A DNA stretch of 64,000 nucleotides from Trichomonas vaginalis G3 (GCF_026262505.1 NC_067203.1:7006001-7070000), one strand, 5' to 3'; positions 28,688-39,294 are shown, numbered from the stretch's first letter. The notes: a model not told the origin generated them from the letters alone. Translations and numbers: made by a program.

Positions 28688-30193
28688 TTACTTGTATTGC
28701 AAAGCAACAATCCTCATAAATCCAATAAGTGGCTTTGGTACATTTTCAGTTGCTAGTTCAATAGGTCCTTTAACAGACAATTTGTATGTTATTGGAGCAG
28801 TAGATGTTTGACCTTGCTGGAAGCAAAAGTCCACTTCTGTTGGAAAACCACATAAGAAATGTGTGTTGTCATAGCTATCCCATTTATGTTCCACACTACC
28901 ATCATCCACCAATGACCTCATAACATCTTCATTAAATCCTATCATATCATTGTTTGTATTGCAAGCGTTCGCAACCATTTCATAAAATACAGGTCCATAT
29001 GATTTTTCAGGTTCTGCAGGCATATTTCCATAAGCTCCCATGGAAAGCTGAAGATATTTAAACTTAGGGTTCTCAAAATTAACATAATAGTTGTCTTTCT
29101 TTCTAAATAGTGCCCAAATACTTTTAACATTAATAGGCGTATAAGCTGCTGTAAATGTTGCACTTGAACTATCTGTATTCTTTGAGAATGAACCGTCCAT
29201 AGGAATCCAATCCATAACTTTAACAGGAAAACATAAAGCCTCGTTTGTATAATGTTCTACAAGTTCTGTATAAATGTTAGGGTCTAAAGAGAATGACTTT
29301 GGATGAATGAAACATTCATTAAAATCCATCTTTGTTCGAAATAGTTGCTGGGTTACAGTTGTAATAGTAACTGTTCCACTAGCTTCTACTGCCTTCGTTA
29401 TCATAGTGAATGGTTCATTCCATGGAACAAATTTATTTGTCGGTGGATTTGAATCTGAAGCAAATGCAACTTTAAGAGTTGGATTGAAAGCAATGATATC
29501 ATTTACAGATATAGATGTGCATTGTAAGGCGTCGCTACTGAACTTTACTTTAAGCTGAATGTTTCCTGCAAAAGCTGGAATAAATCGAATAGCTTCTAAT
29601 GGAAGGAATCTTCTAACAGGAATTCTTAAACGAAGCTTAAAATCAAATGATTTTCCTGCTGTAATTGGACCACTAACAATTTGTCCTGTTCTGCATGTTC
29701 CCGAATGACTCCATACATCTTCATGTCGAGTCTTTGAGAAAACATCTACTTTCTTTATTTGTTCGGTAGTTTGTGAGTTTGAAGTTATATATGCTTCTTC
29801 TCTTGCGTTGTCTTGAGAATATACGATACGACCATTTGCAAGGATTTGATATCCAGCAACTGCATAGAAAGCGTCATCGAAACCAATCCAAAATCCTGGT
29901 GGGTTTGTTTTATTGGAACCTGAACCAATTTCTTTATCTACAATAAATTGACCTTCCATTTTATACGTAATGAATGTATTGTAAAGGTCCAACATATTTT
30001 CACCAGGAGGTGAGAGATTGAATGTTACCCATGTGTTATCTTTAGCAGTTCCAGGTTGTGATGGAATCTTTGCGTCAGAATATTTTCTATTAGTGTCACC
30101 AATTTGAACTGCATTGTCTATGATATCGAAATATGAGCGAATCTGATGAATATGCTCTGCTGGAGTAAATTCGTTTAACTGTTCGTTCTGCAT
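28688..30193 (-). CDS. Major capsid protein (double jelly-roll), inner element
   Basis: A 501-residue protein starting MQNEQLNEFTPAEHIHQIRS. Two jelly-roll halves are suggested by the spacing: the first with FWIGFDDAFYAVAGYQIL and LRLRIPVRRFLPLEAIRF, the second with VKVMDWIPMDGSFSK, FLCGFPTEVDFCFQQ and LSVKGPIEL. Length and order agree with Polinton major capsid proteins, which form icosahedral shells. The frame is open from end to end. The outer element's counterpart is at 23817-25418. Confidence 0.8.
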   Translation of the reverse strand: MQNEQLNEFTPAEHIHQIRSYFDIIDNAVQIGDTNRKYSDAKIPSQPGTAKDNTWVTFNLSPPGENMLDLYNTFITYKMEGQFIVDKEIGSGSNKTNPPGFWIGFDDAFYAVAGYQILANGRIVYSQDNAREEAYITSNSQTTEQIKKVDVFSKTRHEDVWSHSGTCRTGQIVSGPITAGKSFDFKLRLRIPVRRFLPLEAIRFIPAFAGNIQLKVKFSSDALQCTSISVNDIIAFNPTLKVAFASDSNPPTNKFVPWNEPFTMITKAVEASGTVTITTVTQQLFRTKMDFNECFIHPKSFSLDPNIYTELVEHYTNEALCFPVKVMDWIPMDGSFSKNTDSSSATFTAAYTPINVKSIWALFRKKDNYYVNFENPKFKYLQLSMGAYGNMPAEPEKSYGPVFYEMVANACNTNNDMIGFNEDVMRSLVDDGSVEHKWDSYDNTHFLCGFPTEVDFCFQQGQTSTAPITYKLSVKGPIELATENVPKPLIGFMRIVALQYK

Positions 30194-30219
30194 GTATTTA
30201 CTTCGATAAAAATATCTAT

Positions 30220-30650
30220 TTACTTCATTATTCTCACTCTTCTTCTTGGCATTCGTGGTGGAAGTTGTTTCTTGACATTTTCAATGAACTGTACATTCTC
30301 TTTTGTCTCAACTTCTTTCACTGGGGTCAGGGTTCTTTGACTCGGTTTGTTTTTCAATGAAATTCACGAACTTTGCAATAAGCTCTTGGTTCGTTATTGA
30401 AAGTACATCTGGCTTCTTTTCTTCTGTTCTATTGACTTTTCAGTTTGAACAGAAGGTTTTATATGGGCTTCGTGGACTTCACCTTGCCATGCACCTTAAT
30501 GTTGTCGCTCTCTGTATTCGCTAATGGAACCTTTCTTTTTCTTACGTATATTTTACCATCTTTACTCTGACTTACATAATAGAAAGGATGTTGTATTCCT
30601 CTTGCGTCATTTAATATAATAGACTCTCGCTCTGATTTTGACAAGCTCAT
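30220..30650 (-). pseudogene. Hypothetical small protein upstream of the capsid gene, inner element
   Basis: Begins MSLSKSERESIILNDARGIQ, with HPFYYVSQSKDGKIYVRKRK. A Gln/Glu/Lys-rich end with an Arg-rich tail (MPRRRVRI) follows. Not recognised; about two breaks. Confidence 0.4.
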
Positions 30651-30696
30651 TTTACATCGGTTAAAGTTTTAATTTTGTTTTTATCTGCAGTCAAAT

Positions 30697-30965
30697 GACT
30701 CAGACAAGCCTACGGACAAGACCCAAGGGGTCATAGATGTTGAAGCATTGAAGAAAGAAATTCGTGAGCAAATTTTTCCGAACTGAAGGAACAAAAACAA
30801 GAACAAAAGCCAGAGAGACCAAAGAGAAAACTTAGTGAAAAACAACTAGCTGCATTAGCTGCTGGAAGACAGAAGAACCCACGTTTGCTGGCGAAAAAAG
30901 CTAGAGAAGAAGCAAAAGCAAAGGAAGAACAAAAAGCAAAGGAAGCTGAAGCAAAGAAAGAGTAA
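30697..30965 (+). pseudogene. Lys/Ala/Glu-rich basic protein, inner element
   Basis: The readable part is KRKLSEKQLAALAAGRQK, NPRLLAKKAREEAKAKE and further Ala/Lys/Glu helix. The pattern LSEKQLAALAAGR-x-K is seen in small virus proteins of unknown role that look like nucleic-acid-binding helices. A hairpin GACCCAAGGGGTC stands near its start. About one break. Confidence 0.4.
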
Positions 30966-30989
30966 ATGGTTTATTTTTATCCAAACTAA

Positions 30990-31847
30990 ATGTATAGACA
31001 AATACCTTTATCTGTTGCGTTCAGTAGTGAAAACCCTGACGTCAAAATAAAGGGGAACAGAGTAACGTTTAAGTTTCCAACAGACTGGATTGTGAACATA
31101 AATGAAGAGAAGTACATTGGCATAACATCTATGTATATAACACGTGCTTTCAGAAAGGTTGACTTTATACTTCAAGTCGAGATAGAAAATGACGAACAGT
31201 CTTTAAGCGCCCAAAACATTCACATATACAAATACTTTAAAGACGATACAACATTGTTGCAATGTATGATTTCATTTAATGAGATGTTCGAGAAAAAGTT
31301 CAATATTGAAGTACAAACTTTACAGCCTTTACGTGAGTTTCTTGCACAACTGAAAGAAGAAGGTAGTCAGCCACAACTTATAGACTTTCATTATGAATTT
31401 AATGAAAATGAAGATGGAACTCATGACTGTCAGTTTGTTATATATTCACCATTCAATGAAGTCGCTAAAAAGAAAGAAAATCCATTACGTATAAGGTTTC
31501 AAATCTCTGAACCCAATGAAGACTTCAAGAATGTTTTCAATTATGATGCAATACTTCCGAGGAAAAATGAATTTTCAAAGATTGTAACACCTGGCATTTG
31601 GGATAGAAAGCAAGCTATATTATATTCAAACTTAAGTAAGGGAGTTGAAAATGAGTTCATTGGTCATACAAGAACTTCACCACTTCCTAACCCTAAATAC
31701 TATAAATTAACTGGCTTCAATCGTGAGTTTTGGATAGACATGTTCTCCACTCATGACCATAAGTGCCCAGTGTTCTTACCTCCAGATGGGAAAGATTGTT
31801 TATACATTGAAGCACAATTGTTAAACTCTACAATAGCTGTATTGTAA
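30990..31847 (+). CDS. Minor capsid-type protein 1, inner element
   Basis: A 285-residue protein starting MYRQIPLSVAFSSENPD. It has a beta-rich layout and a segment FKFPTDWIVNINEEKYIGI near the start, and ends PPDGKDCLYIEAQLL. The protein at 46508-47389 has the same plan (YEYPRHWVEYVGG; end LPKDGKDGLIIEMILI), so they are paralogues. Position among virion genes suggests minor capsid or fibre-anchoring parts (inference). The frame looks whole. Confidence 0.6.
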   Translation: MYRQIPLSVAFSSENPDVKIKGNRVTFKFPTDWIVNINEEKYIGITSMYITRAFRKVDFILQVEIENDEQSLSAQNIHIYKYFKDDTTLLQCMISFNEMFEKKFNIEVQTLQPLREFLAQLKEEGSQPQLIDFHYEFNENEDGTHDCQFVIYSPFNEVAKKKENPLRIRFQISEPNEDFKNVFNYDAILPRKNEFSKIVTPGIWDRKQAILYSNLSKGVENEFIGHTRTSPLPNPKYYKLTGFNREFWIDMFSTHDHKCPVFLPPDGKDCLYIEAQLLNSTIAVL

Positions 31848-31928
31848 ATGACCACATAGGCTTCGCCCATGCCGCTAGCGGCTTATTTTTATCACAAATG
31901 ACCTCATTGCTGACAAAAATAAATGACC

Positions 31929-34900
31929 TCAGAACTTCAACTTACGAATAAAGCTTGTTTTAGTCGTTATTGAAAAGTTGAACTTTTCAGCAAAGCAAGG
32001 TTGACATGACTTACATAAGTCGAATGCAATCTCTTGACCATCATAAAGTGCTTTGTAAAGTTTCATTAAACTGAACTCAGAGTCTTTGTCATATGTTCCA
32101 ACAGGTATGTGAATGTTCTTATCTTCATTGTAATAGCATTGTATAGCTTCAGGAAACATTTCATTAGCGGTTAAAGCAATAACATCTTGCTTCACGCCTT
32201 TCATTCTGCAGTGAAATGCAACTTCATTTAAATCATTCGTGAGTAAGTCTATGTAGGTCTTCTTTCCACAGAAAATACTTTTATAAGCTAAACTTTGTTT
32301 TCCAGGTGTTATTTCTGCAAAGTCGCTATGAAATTGACCAAGGTTCTTTCCTATAAGTTCTCTACCGTATCTCTTCTTAAACTCTGCTGCAAGCTTTGGG
32401 ATGTCTTCATTATATAAGTGCATACTGTCGGTATCCTGGTAAAATATTTGAAGACCCATGTCCTCTGCAGTACAGAATACTTCATTCATAATACGTTTTG
32501 ACATAGACAGAATATTAACACCAAGTGGACAGAAGTTAAAGTGTCTGCAAATGCTTTTCGTTAGCTTGAAAATAGTTTTATCTGAACCATCCAAACCTTC
32601 GAACTTCACTATATGGTTGTAATTTCTTATAGCATATCTTATAGCATCTTTGTCATCTACTATGGTTATTTTTGACTCAATAGGAGATAGAATAGTTTTG
32701 CCATAAATGCTGTTCAGAATGAGTTTTATAATTTCTTGTAAGGGGTTTTCTTCTTTCTTATACTTTAACCTTAACTCAAACAACTTCTTTACTTCATCTC
32801 TTATTCTCATATCTCTGTTTCCATCGTAATAGTATCCTTGCAACACTTCACATTTGACACCTTGATATTTTATGAGGTCTTGTAATGTTATATGGTCAAC
32901 ATACATGAGACAGCAAGTGTTTGAACTTCTTGGAACGTTAAGTTCTGGATTTAGTTCAGGGTCGCAAACTATTAAATGAAAGTGTCTGGGTATACCAATC
33001 TCTGTTATCTTAATGAGAACAAAGAAGCCAGACATAAACTTTTCACCAATGGGTTCCTTTTGGTCATCATCGAATAAATGTCTCATGAGATACTCTGTGT
33101 TTAACATTTCTTCCTTCAATACTTTTGGAATACCTTCTAAAGTATAAAGTCTTGCTATAGCTGAAGGATATAATGAAACAGTGTCGAAGTCAGCAATGAG
33201 TTTTTTTTGCTCTTTTGTTTCATGTTATCTGACAACATACATCTTCCACCTTGAATGCATCTCGAAATAAATTCTCTTGGTTTATTTGAGAGGTCATAAA
33301 GATTTCCATTCGGGAAGTATACTCTGTTCTCAAACAATTTGTTAGCAATTGAACAAATACTAACGTAGTCATAAACGTTTAAATCAAACTCTTTCAATAA
33401 GTCATTGCGGAACTTTACAAAACCTTCTCTTAAAATTCTTACATCTTGTTTGCAGTAAAACGTGCTATATTTTTCTAAGTCGAAGTGGTTCTCATCTATT
33501 CTGCAACCTTTGATGGAATCTATGTTTTTTCATAAATGTATCTGCATCCCGGATAAACTTACATGCTTCAGAAATGACACCAGTTCTGTTGTCATTTGCT
33601 AACAAAACACTGCTGTAGTAGTTATATGGAAATACTTCTTTCGGTCCTGTTTGTAAGTTAAACATAGCAGGAAATAGTTTAAGCTTCTTATTTATAACAC
33701 TGTAAGAGTCTTTTATAATAATTGCCCGTCCTTTATATAAACCAGTTATTTGCATTGTTCGTGAACCTTTAATGATGGGAGTTCCTTTCACTTCTGTCAT
33801 GTGTCTTAAGATGAAGTTTATGTCATAACTGAGGTTGTGAAAATATATTAAACTCTTGTCAGGGAGTCGTTCCAAAAATTCTGTTGCACAGTTCTGACCC
33901 CATATGCTTTCACTCACTGAACCATCTTCACTGTCGTAACATATGTTAAAAGCTTTATGAAAGCCATCAGTACTGCACTCAAAGTCAGCAAAGAAAACGT
34001 GCTCAGGAATGAACTTACATTTAGCTTTATTTACTTCTTTTGACTCTGCTTTCTTCTTCAGTTGTACACAATACTTTGGAGCATATGTCAAATCTTTAAA
34101 TGGTGCAAGGTTCTGTTTATATAAGTCAGTAGTATATGTGAAAAGTTCTCCATAAGAAATAGGTTCAAAATATTTGCACTCCCACAATGTTTTCAATAAC
34201 ATCCCATAACGGTGTTGTTCTATCATAACGAACTACATATTTATCTTCTCTCTTTGTATAAATCTTCATTTGTTTCTCAATGTTCATTCCACCACAAGCT
34301 TTGAGAATTTCTATATAGTTGTGAATGAAATATGTTGTCATTGGTAATCTTTCGTTTAGCATGTAGTGGTCTTCAACAAGAAGTAAGTCAATAGTTCTAA
34401 CAGTTTCACATTCTTTTGGTATGTATCTCTTTATTTCATTATGTCTTGAGTCATTGAAATAACCAATGGTAACATTAAATGCTATAACCTGTTGCGTCAG
34501 AAATTTCTTGTACTTTACTTTGAGGAAAGTCTCTAACACGAATGACTTCTCTCATGTGGTCAATAGTTTCTTCATTTACTCCAGCCTGAATGCAAGCATA
34601 AACGAAGCAGTTATCTTCTGTCATAAGTGTTGCAGTTCTTTTGTTCAGTTCATTGAAGATTTGGTAGCGTTCAAGATTTATAGGTAATGTGCAAAGATAC
34701 TTCCAGAACTGACCGCTTCTCTTCTTATAAAACTTCTTTTCACCATTATCTTTCCAAAAGCTTTCTATAAGTGCTGGTTTCCTGTTTGCTTAAGAGCTTC
34801 CAAAATGGCTTTCTGGTCATTTGTCAGTGTGCTTTCATCTCTATATGGTCTCTTTTTTGGTTTGCCTTTCTTTACATCTGACATCGTTAAGCCTTCATAT

Positions 34901-35709
34901 TCTGTTAAATCATACATCTTTATTTCAGTAAGATTCTTTATGTTTGTCAAGAAGAAGTCATAGTGCATTTCAACAATACCTGCAGCATTTGCTTCTATCT
35001 CTGATATAAAGTTCTCCTTCAAGAGCTGATGTAGTAATGTTCCAATATTATTGAGGTTTAACGTAGAACATTCATACTTTCCACCAAGTTTATAACATAC
35101 CATCCATCTTTGTTGTGAGTTTATTTTAATTTTCTCTAAGAGTCTCATGAAAACCTTACCGAAATGTTTGTGTAAGTAGTCTCTGTTTGGTTCATCTAAA
35201 GCTTCGATGTTAAAGTCAATGAGTCTATTGCCTGACTTCACATTTCTCTTCCTATTCTCTTCATCTTTCTTTAACCATCTCTCACCTTCTTTTGGTTTGT
35301 CGTCAATGGAACGAATGACATTATTAGCTTTGCGAACTTGTTCTATAGCACTTTTAAACATCTCTCTTCTCTGTTGTTTCAGTGTGTCGTCTCTTCTTCT
35401 TGTTTCACCAACGTTCGCATTTGTTATGTCAAACATCTCACGCCTTACTTCATGAGGTATTGAACGTCTATGATATAAGTCAATAGCAACGTCATTTAAA
35501 GGAAATGCTATTGCATGGACTTCGTCCTCGCCGCGTTGCGGCTTTATGAACTCATGAATTCTATCATAACTTATTGCACCATTATAGTCTTTAATGAAGT
35601 CAGCGAGTGCTTTTTTGTTTGTTGCGTAATGCTTTGCTACTTCTATATTAGCTTCTGTAAGAAGTTGTTTTATTTCCGAGTGTTCTAACTTAGACAACTT
35701 CCGATACAT
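31929..35709 (-). pseudogene. polB: Protein-primed-type DNA polymerase B, inner element
   Basis: The classical order of family B motifs is visible. The exonuclease part has HVFFADFECSTDGFH, IYFHNLSYDINFIL and a QDVRILREGFVKF-type stretch. The polymerase part has DFDTVSLYPSA, then LILNSIYGKTIL and IFYQDTDSMHLY. A basic N-terminal region of about 300 residues (SGNRLIDFNIEALDEPNRD) precedes the exonuclease. In Polintons this enzyme copies the element from protein-primed ends. Total length is about 1250 codons, near the family's usual size in Mavericks. About four or five breaks, so this copy is dead. Confidence 0.88.
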
Positions 35710-35799
35710 CTTTAGTAGGAAATAAAAAAAATTTTTTTGAAAAATTAGATTAGATTTTTTTTAAGTTATTTTTCAAAATAATTTAATATTTTTATTTTA

Positions 35800-36273
35800 A
35801 TGAAACACATGCAAGATTGCAAGTTCTTTTCATACAATGCTCTCGCTACTGCCATCAAGAATGAGTTCAATGGTGCTTCAAACGTTAATGTTATCTTTAA
35901 CAAGAAGTTTGTGAAAGAATCTAAGTTTGGTCAGTATGTCAGACCATTAGCTATTGTCATTGACCGCAAACGTTATACTTCACAAGAGTTAGCAGTAGTT
36001 TTGAAACAAAAGAGTATCTTCGTGAATGTCAAAGATACTCATTATACTGTTATAAAGAACTCTAACATTGACTTCTTCAGTATTGCTATGAATCTTTCCG
36101 AACAGAAAGAATATAAGAAGGGTGAAACAAATGTGAAATATTATCCTTCATCTCTGAAGACAATAACGAACAAAGATGTTATACAGAAATTCTTACCAAA
36201 GGTTGAAGAAGCTTCAATTGACATTGACGAAGGAAGTGAAATGGTTGAAGAAATTGACCCTGAAGCTATTTAA
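35800..36273 (+). CDS. Hypothetical protein with acidic tail, inner element
   Basis: A 157-residue protein beginning MKHMQDCKFFSYNALATAIK, with LAIVIDRKRYTSQELAVVL and an acidic end (SIDIDEGSEMVEEIDPEAI). It is divergent from polymerase B across a very AT-rich 90-base gap (35710-35799), which probably holds both promoters. A DNA-binding replication accessory is possible from place and tail but not proved. The frame looks whole. Confidence 0.55.
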   Translation: MKHMQDCKFFSYNALATAIKNEFNGASNVNVIFNKKFVKESKFGQYVRPLAIVIDRKRYTSQELAVVLKQKSIFVNVKDTHYTVIKNSNIDFFSIAMNLSEQKEYKKGETNVKYYPSSLKTITNKDVIQKFLPKVEEASIDIDEGSEMVEEIDPEAI

Positions 36274-36291
36274 GCAAAAATATATTTTTGG

Positions 36292-36507
36292 TTAGTCTTC
36301 ATATCGATATTTTACAACAATTCCCCAATGTATAAACTTTTCATACGCTTTTTCATAAGCTTTATATACCTTCAGAAATTTTGCATAATCTTTAGAAGCA
36401 TTTAGATATTGTTTAAATGCTTTGTATGTCTTCAGAAATTTTGCATAATCTTTTACATGTTGTTCGTTCTCTTCTTCTGTCATGAGTTCCGAATATTCTA
36501 AATTCAT
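36292..36507 (-). CDS. Small protein with an internal repeat, inner element
   Basis: Seventy-one residues with two copies of KDYAKFLK(T/V)YKA and a final WGIVVKYRYED. A short helical repeat protein of unknown role. The repeat in DNA is visible as TTTTGCATAATCTTT words at about 36379 and 36439. Confidence 0.5.
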   Translation of the reverse strand: MNLEYSELMTEEENEQHVKDYAKFLKTYKAFKQYLNASKDYAKFLKVYKAYEKAYEKFIHWGIVVKYRYED

Positions 36508-36562
36508 GTTCTTTCATATGAGATAAAATTTTATAAAAAAAATAAAATTAGCTTAGATTTTT

Positions 36563-37423
36563 TTATTCTTCCTCTTTGAAGTTATCGAAATATTCTGTTA
36601 TTTTTTCCTTCAGTAATGGTAAGTCTTCTTTGAATGTAAGTATTGTGCAACCTTTGATGTCATAGTGTGTTTGAGGAAGAGTACTTTTGACAATTTCCTT
36701 TATTTGCTCATTCGGTGTCATTGAAATCGGTAAGTTTTCACGATAGAACCAGTTTCTGTCAGATTTGTAAATCTTAGCAAGGTCATAAAAGCTTTTGTTG
36801 TTTCTTCTGACTAAATGCAACATAACCATATCTCTGTCTTCTTCTTTCTCCAACTCTTCAGTATAAATCATATACTTATAGTTCTTTTCCTTTCCTTTTG
36901 GTACTGAACGCGGTATTCTTTTCTGTATGCTTTTGTCTTTGGATTCAATGACTTCATCTTTTGCTTGAAGTTTCTTTTCCATCTCTCCACGTTCTTGTCT
37001 GTGAAGTTCGTCAAGAAGTTTGTAAATATTCCAAGCATAACGTGGTGAAGCCCACATTGCAACTGCATTTACTAAAAGTCTATGAACATAATATCCTCTC
37101 AAACCGTTTGGCAATTTTTCACGGTTTTCATAGAGTTTTGGCGACTGGGATTTTTTACCTACTCGCTGTTCTTCACTGTTTTCAGAAAAAAGTACGTCTC
37201 GCTGTGCTTCACTTAATAGTTCTATGGTGCTTTGGTTCCTAAACCAGTCTTTAGGAAGCTTAGTATCTGGAGCAAAACAAGCCGTCAAAATACTTTGCAT
37301 TTGGTACATGTCGTCTTTGACAGAACGAATGAGTCTCAATTGTTTGTTATACTGTATGTATTCGTATTCTTCATTTATGACTTCATGAACGATAGCAGTT
37401 GTTGTGTTCTCTAATGTTGACAT
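36563..37423 (-). CDS. KilA-N domain protein, inner element
   Basis: About 286 residues from the ATG at 37421-37423 (MSTLENTTTAIVHEV). The KilA-N domain is seen as LPKDWFRNQSTIELLSEAQ and, further on, NGLRGYYVHRLLVNAVAMW then SPRYAWNIYKLLDEL. Between these parts lies an inserted low-complexity stretch (ENSEEQRVGKKSQSPKLYEN), the source of the 54-bp array in the outer element. A charged helix and a C-terminal domain with YKSDRNWFYRENLPISMT follow. KilA-N proteins bind DNA and are common in large DNA viruses and phages. The frame looks whole. It carries the shared AT-rich leader. Confidence 0.75.
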   Translation of the reverse strand: MSTLENTTTAIVHEVINEEYEYIQYNKQLRLIRSVKDDMYQMQSILTACFAPDTKLPKDWFRNQSTIELLSEAQRDVLFSENSEEQRVGKKSQSPKLYENREKLPNGLRGYYVHRLLVNAVAMWASPRYAWNIYKLLDELHRQERGEMEKKLQAKDEVIESKDKSIQKRIPRSVPKGKEKNYKYMIYTEELEKEEDRDMVMLHLVRRNNKSFYDLAKIYKSDRNWFYRENLPISMTPNEQIKEIVKSTLPQTHYDIKGCTILTFKEDLPLLKEKITEYFDNFKEEE

Positions 37424-37482
37424 TACTGTCTTTACATACAAAATAAAAAAATAAATAAAAATAAAAACTAACTTTATTTTTT
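37424..37482 (-). promoter_or_regulatory. Shared AT-rich leader upstream of the KilA-N gene
   Basis: On the minus strand: AAAAAATAAAGTTAGTTTTT, T/A-rich sequence, TTTTGTATGTAAAGACAGT, then the ATG. It is the same leader as before 15108, 17112 and 39294 (minus). Confidence 0.5.
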
Positions 37483-37531
37483 CTGAGATAAACACTATTT
37501 CTTCACAACATTAAATTTTATCCTGTATGAA

Positions 37532-37906
37532 ATGACTTTAAAAAGATTATTGACTGACTTCGAATACTATCTCATTGACGCACTGACAGACCCTCAAAAC
37601 TGTGTTGAAAGTTCTTTAAGCTTTAAGATTGAAGGTACGACGCATTTTGTCTTCACTTACGTATTGAAAGAATATGACCGTTATCATAACGAAGTGAATC
37701 AAACACTAATAAAATTTGTAGATAAAAAATTGGTTAACAATGAATATTTTAAACGTGAAGACCCAAACACTGCTGGAGATGATGAAGAATACAGACAAGT
37801 TATTGAAAAAAATAACGCAAGATTAGATGCAATAGAAAAGAAGTTTAATGAATGTCTTACAAACACGTATGAATATCTTATGCAGTGGGAAGCCAGATGG
37901 AAATAA
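37532..37906 (+). CDS. Hypothetical protein, inner counterpart of 19915-20364
   Basis: A 124-residue protein: MTLKRLLTDFEYYLIDALTD, FVFTYVLKEYDRYHNEVNQ, LIKFVDKKLVNN, ending in a helix (EKKFNECLTNTYEYLMQWE). It shares the KEYD-x-x-H core and order with the outer gene at 19915. It is divergent from the KilA-N gene. Role unknown; the frame looks whole. Confidence 0.6.
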   Translation: MTLKRLLTDFEYYLIDALTDPQNCVESSLSFKIEGTTHFVFTYVLKEYDRYHNEVNQTLIKFVDKKLVNNEYFKREDPNTAGDDEEYRQVIEKNNARLDAIEKKFNECLTNTYEYLMQWEARWK

Positions 37907-37947
37907 ATTTACGTCAAATATGCAATTTATAAAATCTTATGTCGACA

Positions 37948-38020
37948 GGCTACGTAGCACAGTGGTCTAAGGTGGTGTTATGGAGGGGTCAGGGTCTGTG
38001 GTTCGAACCGCGACAGCGCC
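37948..38020 (+). ncRNA. tRNA-like relic with polymerase III A and B box patterns
   Basis: TAGCACAGTGGT (37955-37966) fits the A box TRGCNNAGYNGG, and GGTTCGAACC (37999-38009) fits the B box but with a loop one base short. A T-rich stretch (TATTTTCTTATTTTC) follows as a possible terminator. The acceptor arms pair poorly (about 4 of 7), so it is a tRNA-derived remnant rather than a working tRNA. Confidence 0.35.
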
Positions 38021-38086
38021 GTATTTTCTTATTTTCTTTGTTTGTCTTGTTTGTCGTGAATAAAAAGTGTCATAAAAGTGCTCTAT

Positions 38087-38160
38087 CTTCCACGGGAATA
38101 AATAAAAAATTTACTTTATTTCTTCTTTATTTCTTCTTTATTTCTTTGTTCCCGTGGAAG
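38087..38160. repeat. Inverted repeat with 12-bp arms
   Basis: CTTCCACGGGAA at 38087-38098 is repeated inverted as TTCCCGTGGAAG at 38149-38160, with a 50-base AT-rich loop that itself contains TTTATTTCTTC repeats. A further CGTGGAAG stands at 38246. No gene in 38021-38270 is recognised. Confidence 0.7.
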
Positions 38161-38272
38161 AAGGGTTTTTGCCGTTTTTTCTCAGCCGAAATCAACGATT
38201 TTTTCATTTTTGGAATCCTTAGCGAATGAGGAATCTTTTCTCTCGTGGAAGCTTTGAACAAAAATATAATTT

Positions 38273-38319
38273 AGGTGAAGTGGTGAGATGTCACCTGTTT
38301 TTTCACCTCTTTTTTCACC
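38273..38319 (+). repeat. Palindromic unit 10 (GTG class), inner element
   Basis: AGGTGAAGTGGTGAGATGTC, then ACC with TTTTTTCACC arms. The centre is GATG, not GATC. It borders the 3' side of the cassette gene at 38329. Confidence 0.85.
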
Positions 38320-38328
38320 CCAGTTTTT

Positions 38329-39294
38329 TCACAAGCGTTTTACATGAATTGTACGATGTATATTTGAAATCCTAAACAATTTCGTAGCTTCTATTTCTTC
38401 TGTCAGTATGTCAAAAGTTTTAACAATACCGAAGGTTTCTTTATACTTCTTCTTGACGTCAGATAGAAGGAAATCTTCTGCTGTTGGATAGTTTTTGTTC
38501 AGAAATTCTAACATGTTCATTTTATCTTCTGCTGGCTTTTCTGCTTCTTTCTTTAAGTCTGCATAGTCGTTTCTCATTCTTTCTATCTCTTTGACTGAGT
38601 AGTTATATTTCCTAATTGCTGCCTTACATTTTGAACATTGCGGGTTCATTTTTGCGTTATACATTGAAATAAAACCAGCTAAAACAACTAAGGTGTCAAT
38701 TGCTCTCTTCATCTCAAACATAGCGGGTCTTATTTGTTCGTTCCATACTTTGCCTCTTCTATCTTTATCTCTTATTTCCCAAACACATTTTGCAACTAAT
38801 GAAACAAAGTTATCGTAAGTCTTAAACTCCTCAGATTTATATATGTCAGAAATGTTTTTATATACCATGTCGCAATCTTTGTCCATAACCTTATGGTTGC
38901 AATGAAAACCAAGGAATTCATAATTTACCTTTCGTATGAACTTCTTAATTTCTACTGAGTCAGTTGGTTTCACTTCAATTTCGTCGAATTCAGGAATAGT
39001 GAGTTTTTGTTGTTGGATTTCAGGTAGTTTAGGCAAATGGTCAATAATGTCCTGCATTTCATAAAGATACTGTTCATTTGTTTCATCTTTCGCACTACAG
39101 TCTAAATTACTTGTTAAAAGTTCTTGCTTTATCTTCTGGATTTTTGTTTCGAAAGTATATGAAGAAGGAATGAAGTTTTTCATCTCTACTAACATTGACG
39201 TAGGATTCATGACTAACGAGTTTGGTGCTGTTGTTGTGGACAGAGTCCCGCCGTTCGCGGCTTGAATTGTTGTTGTGCCGATTGTTGAAATCAT
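38329..39294 (-). CDS. Hypothetical coiled-coil protein of the shared cassette, inner copy
   Basis: A 321-residue protein from the ATG at 39292-39294. It is very similar to 17112-18047 along its whole length, including the CSKCKAA pair and the VKRL end. Relative to the outer copy it has nine extra residues (AANGGTLST-like) after TTIQ, encoded by a GC-rich hairpin sequence at about 39238-39264 with CCGC/GCGG arms. Both sides carry palindromic units (10 and 11). The frame looks whole. Function unknown. Confidence 0.7.
   Translation of the reverse strand: MISTIGTTTIQAANGGTLSTTTAPNSLVMNPTSMLVEMKNFIPSSYTFETKIQKIKQELLTSNLDCSAKDETNEQYLYEMQDIIDHLPKLPEIQQQKLTIPEFDEIEVKPTDSVEIKKFIRKVNYEFLGFHCNHKVMDKDCDMVYKNISDIYKSEEFKTYDNFVSLVAKCVWEIRDKDRRGKVWNEQIRPAMFEMKRAIDTLVVLAGFISMYNAKMNPQCSKCKAAIRKYNYSVKEIERMRNDYADLKKEAEKPAEDKMNMLEFLNKNYPTAEDFLLSDVKKKYKETFGIVKTFDILTEEIEATKLFRISNIHRTIHVKRL

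Noticed and set aside
37939-38229. 96-codon open frame on the plus strand
   Set aside because: It runs through the tRNA-like relic and an AT-rich inverted repeat, and its sequence has no protein-like character.
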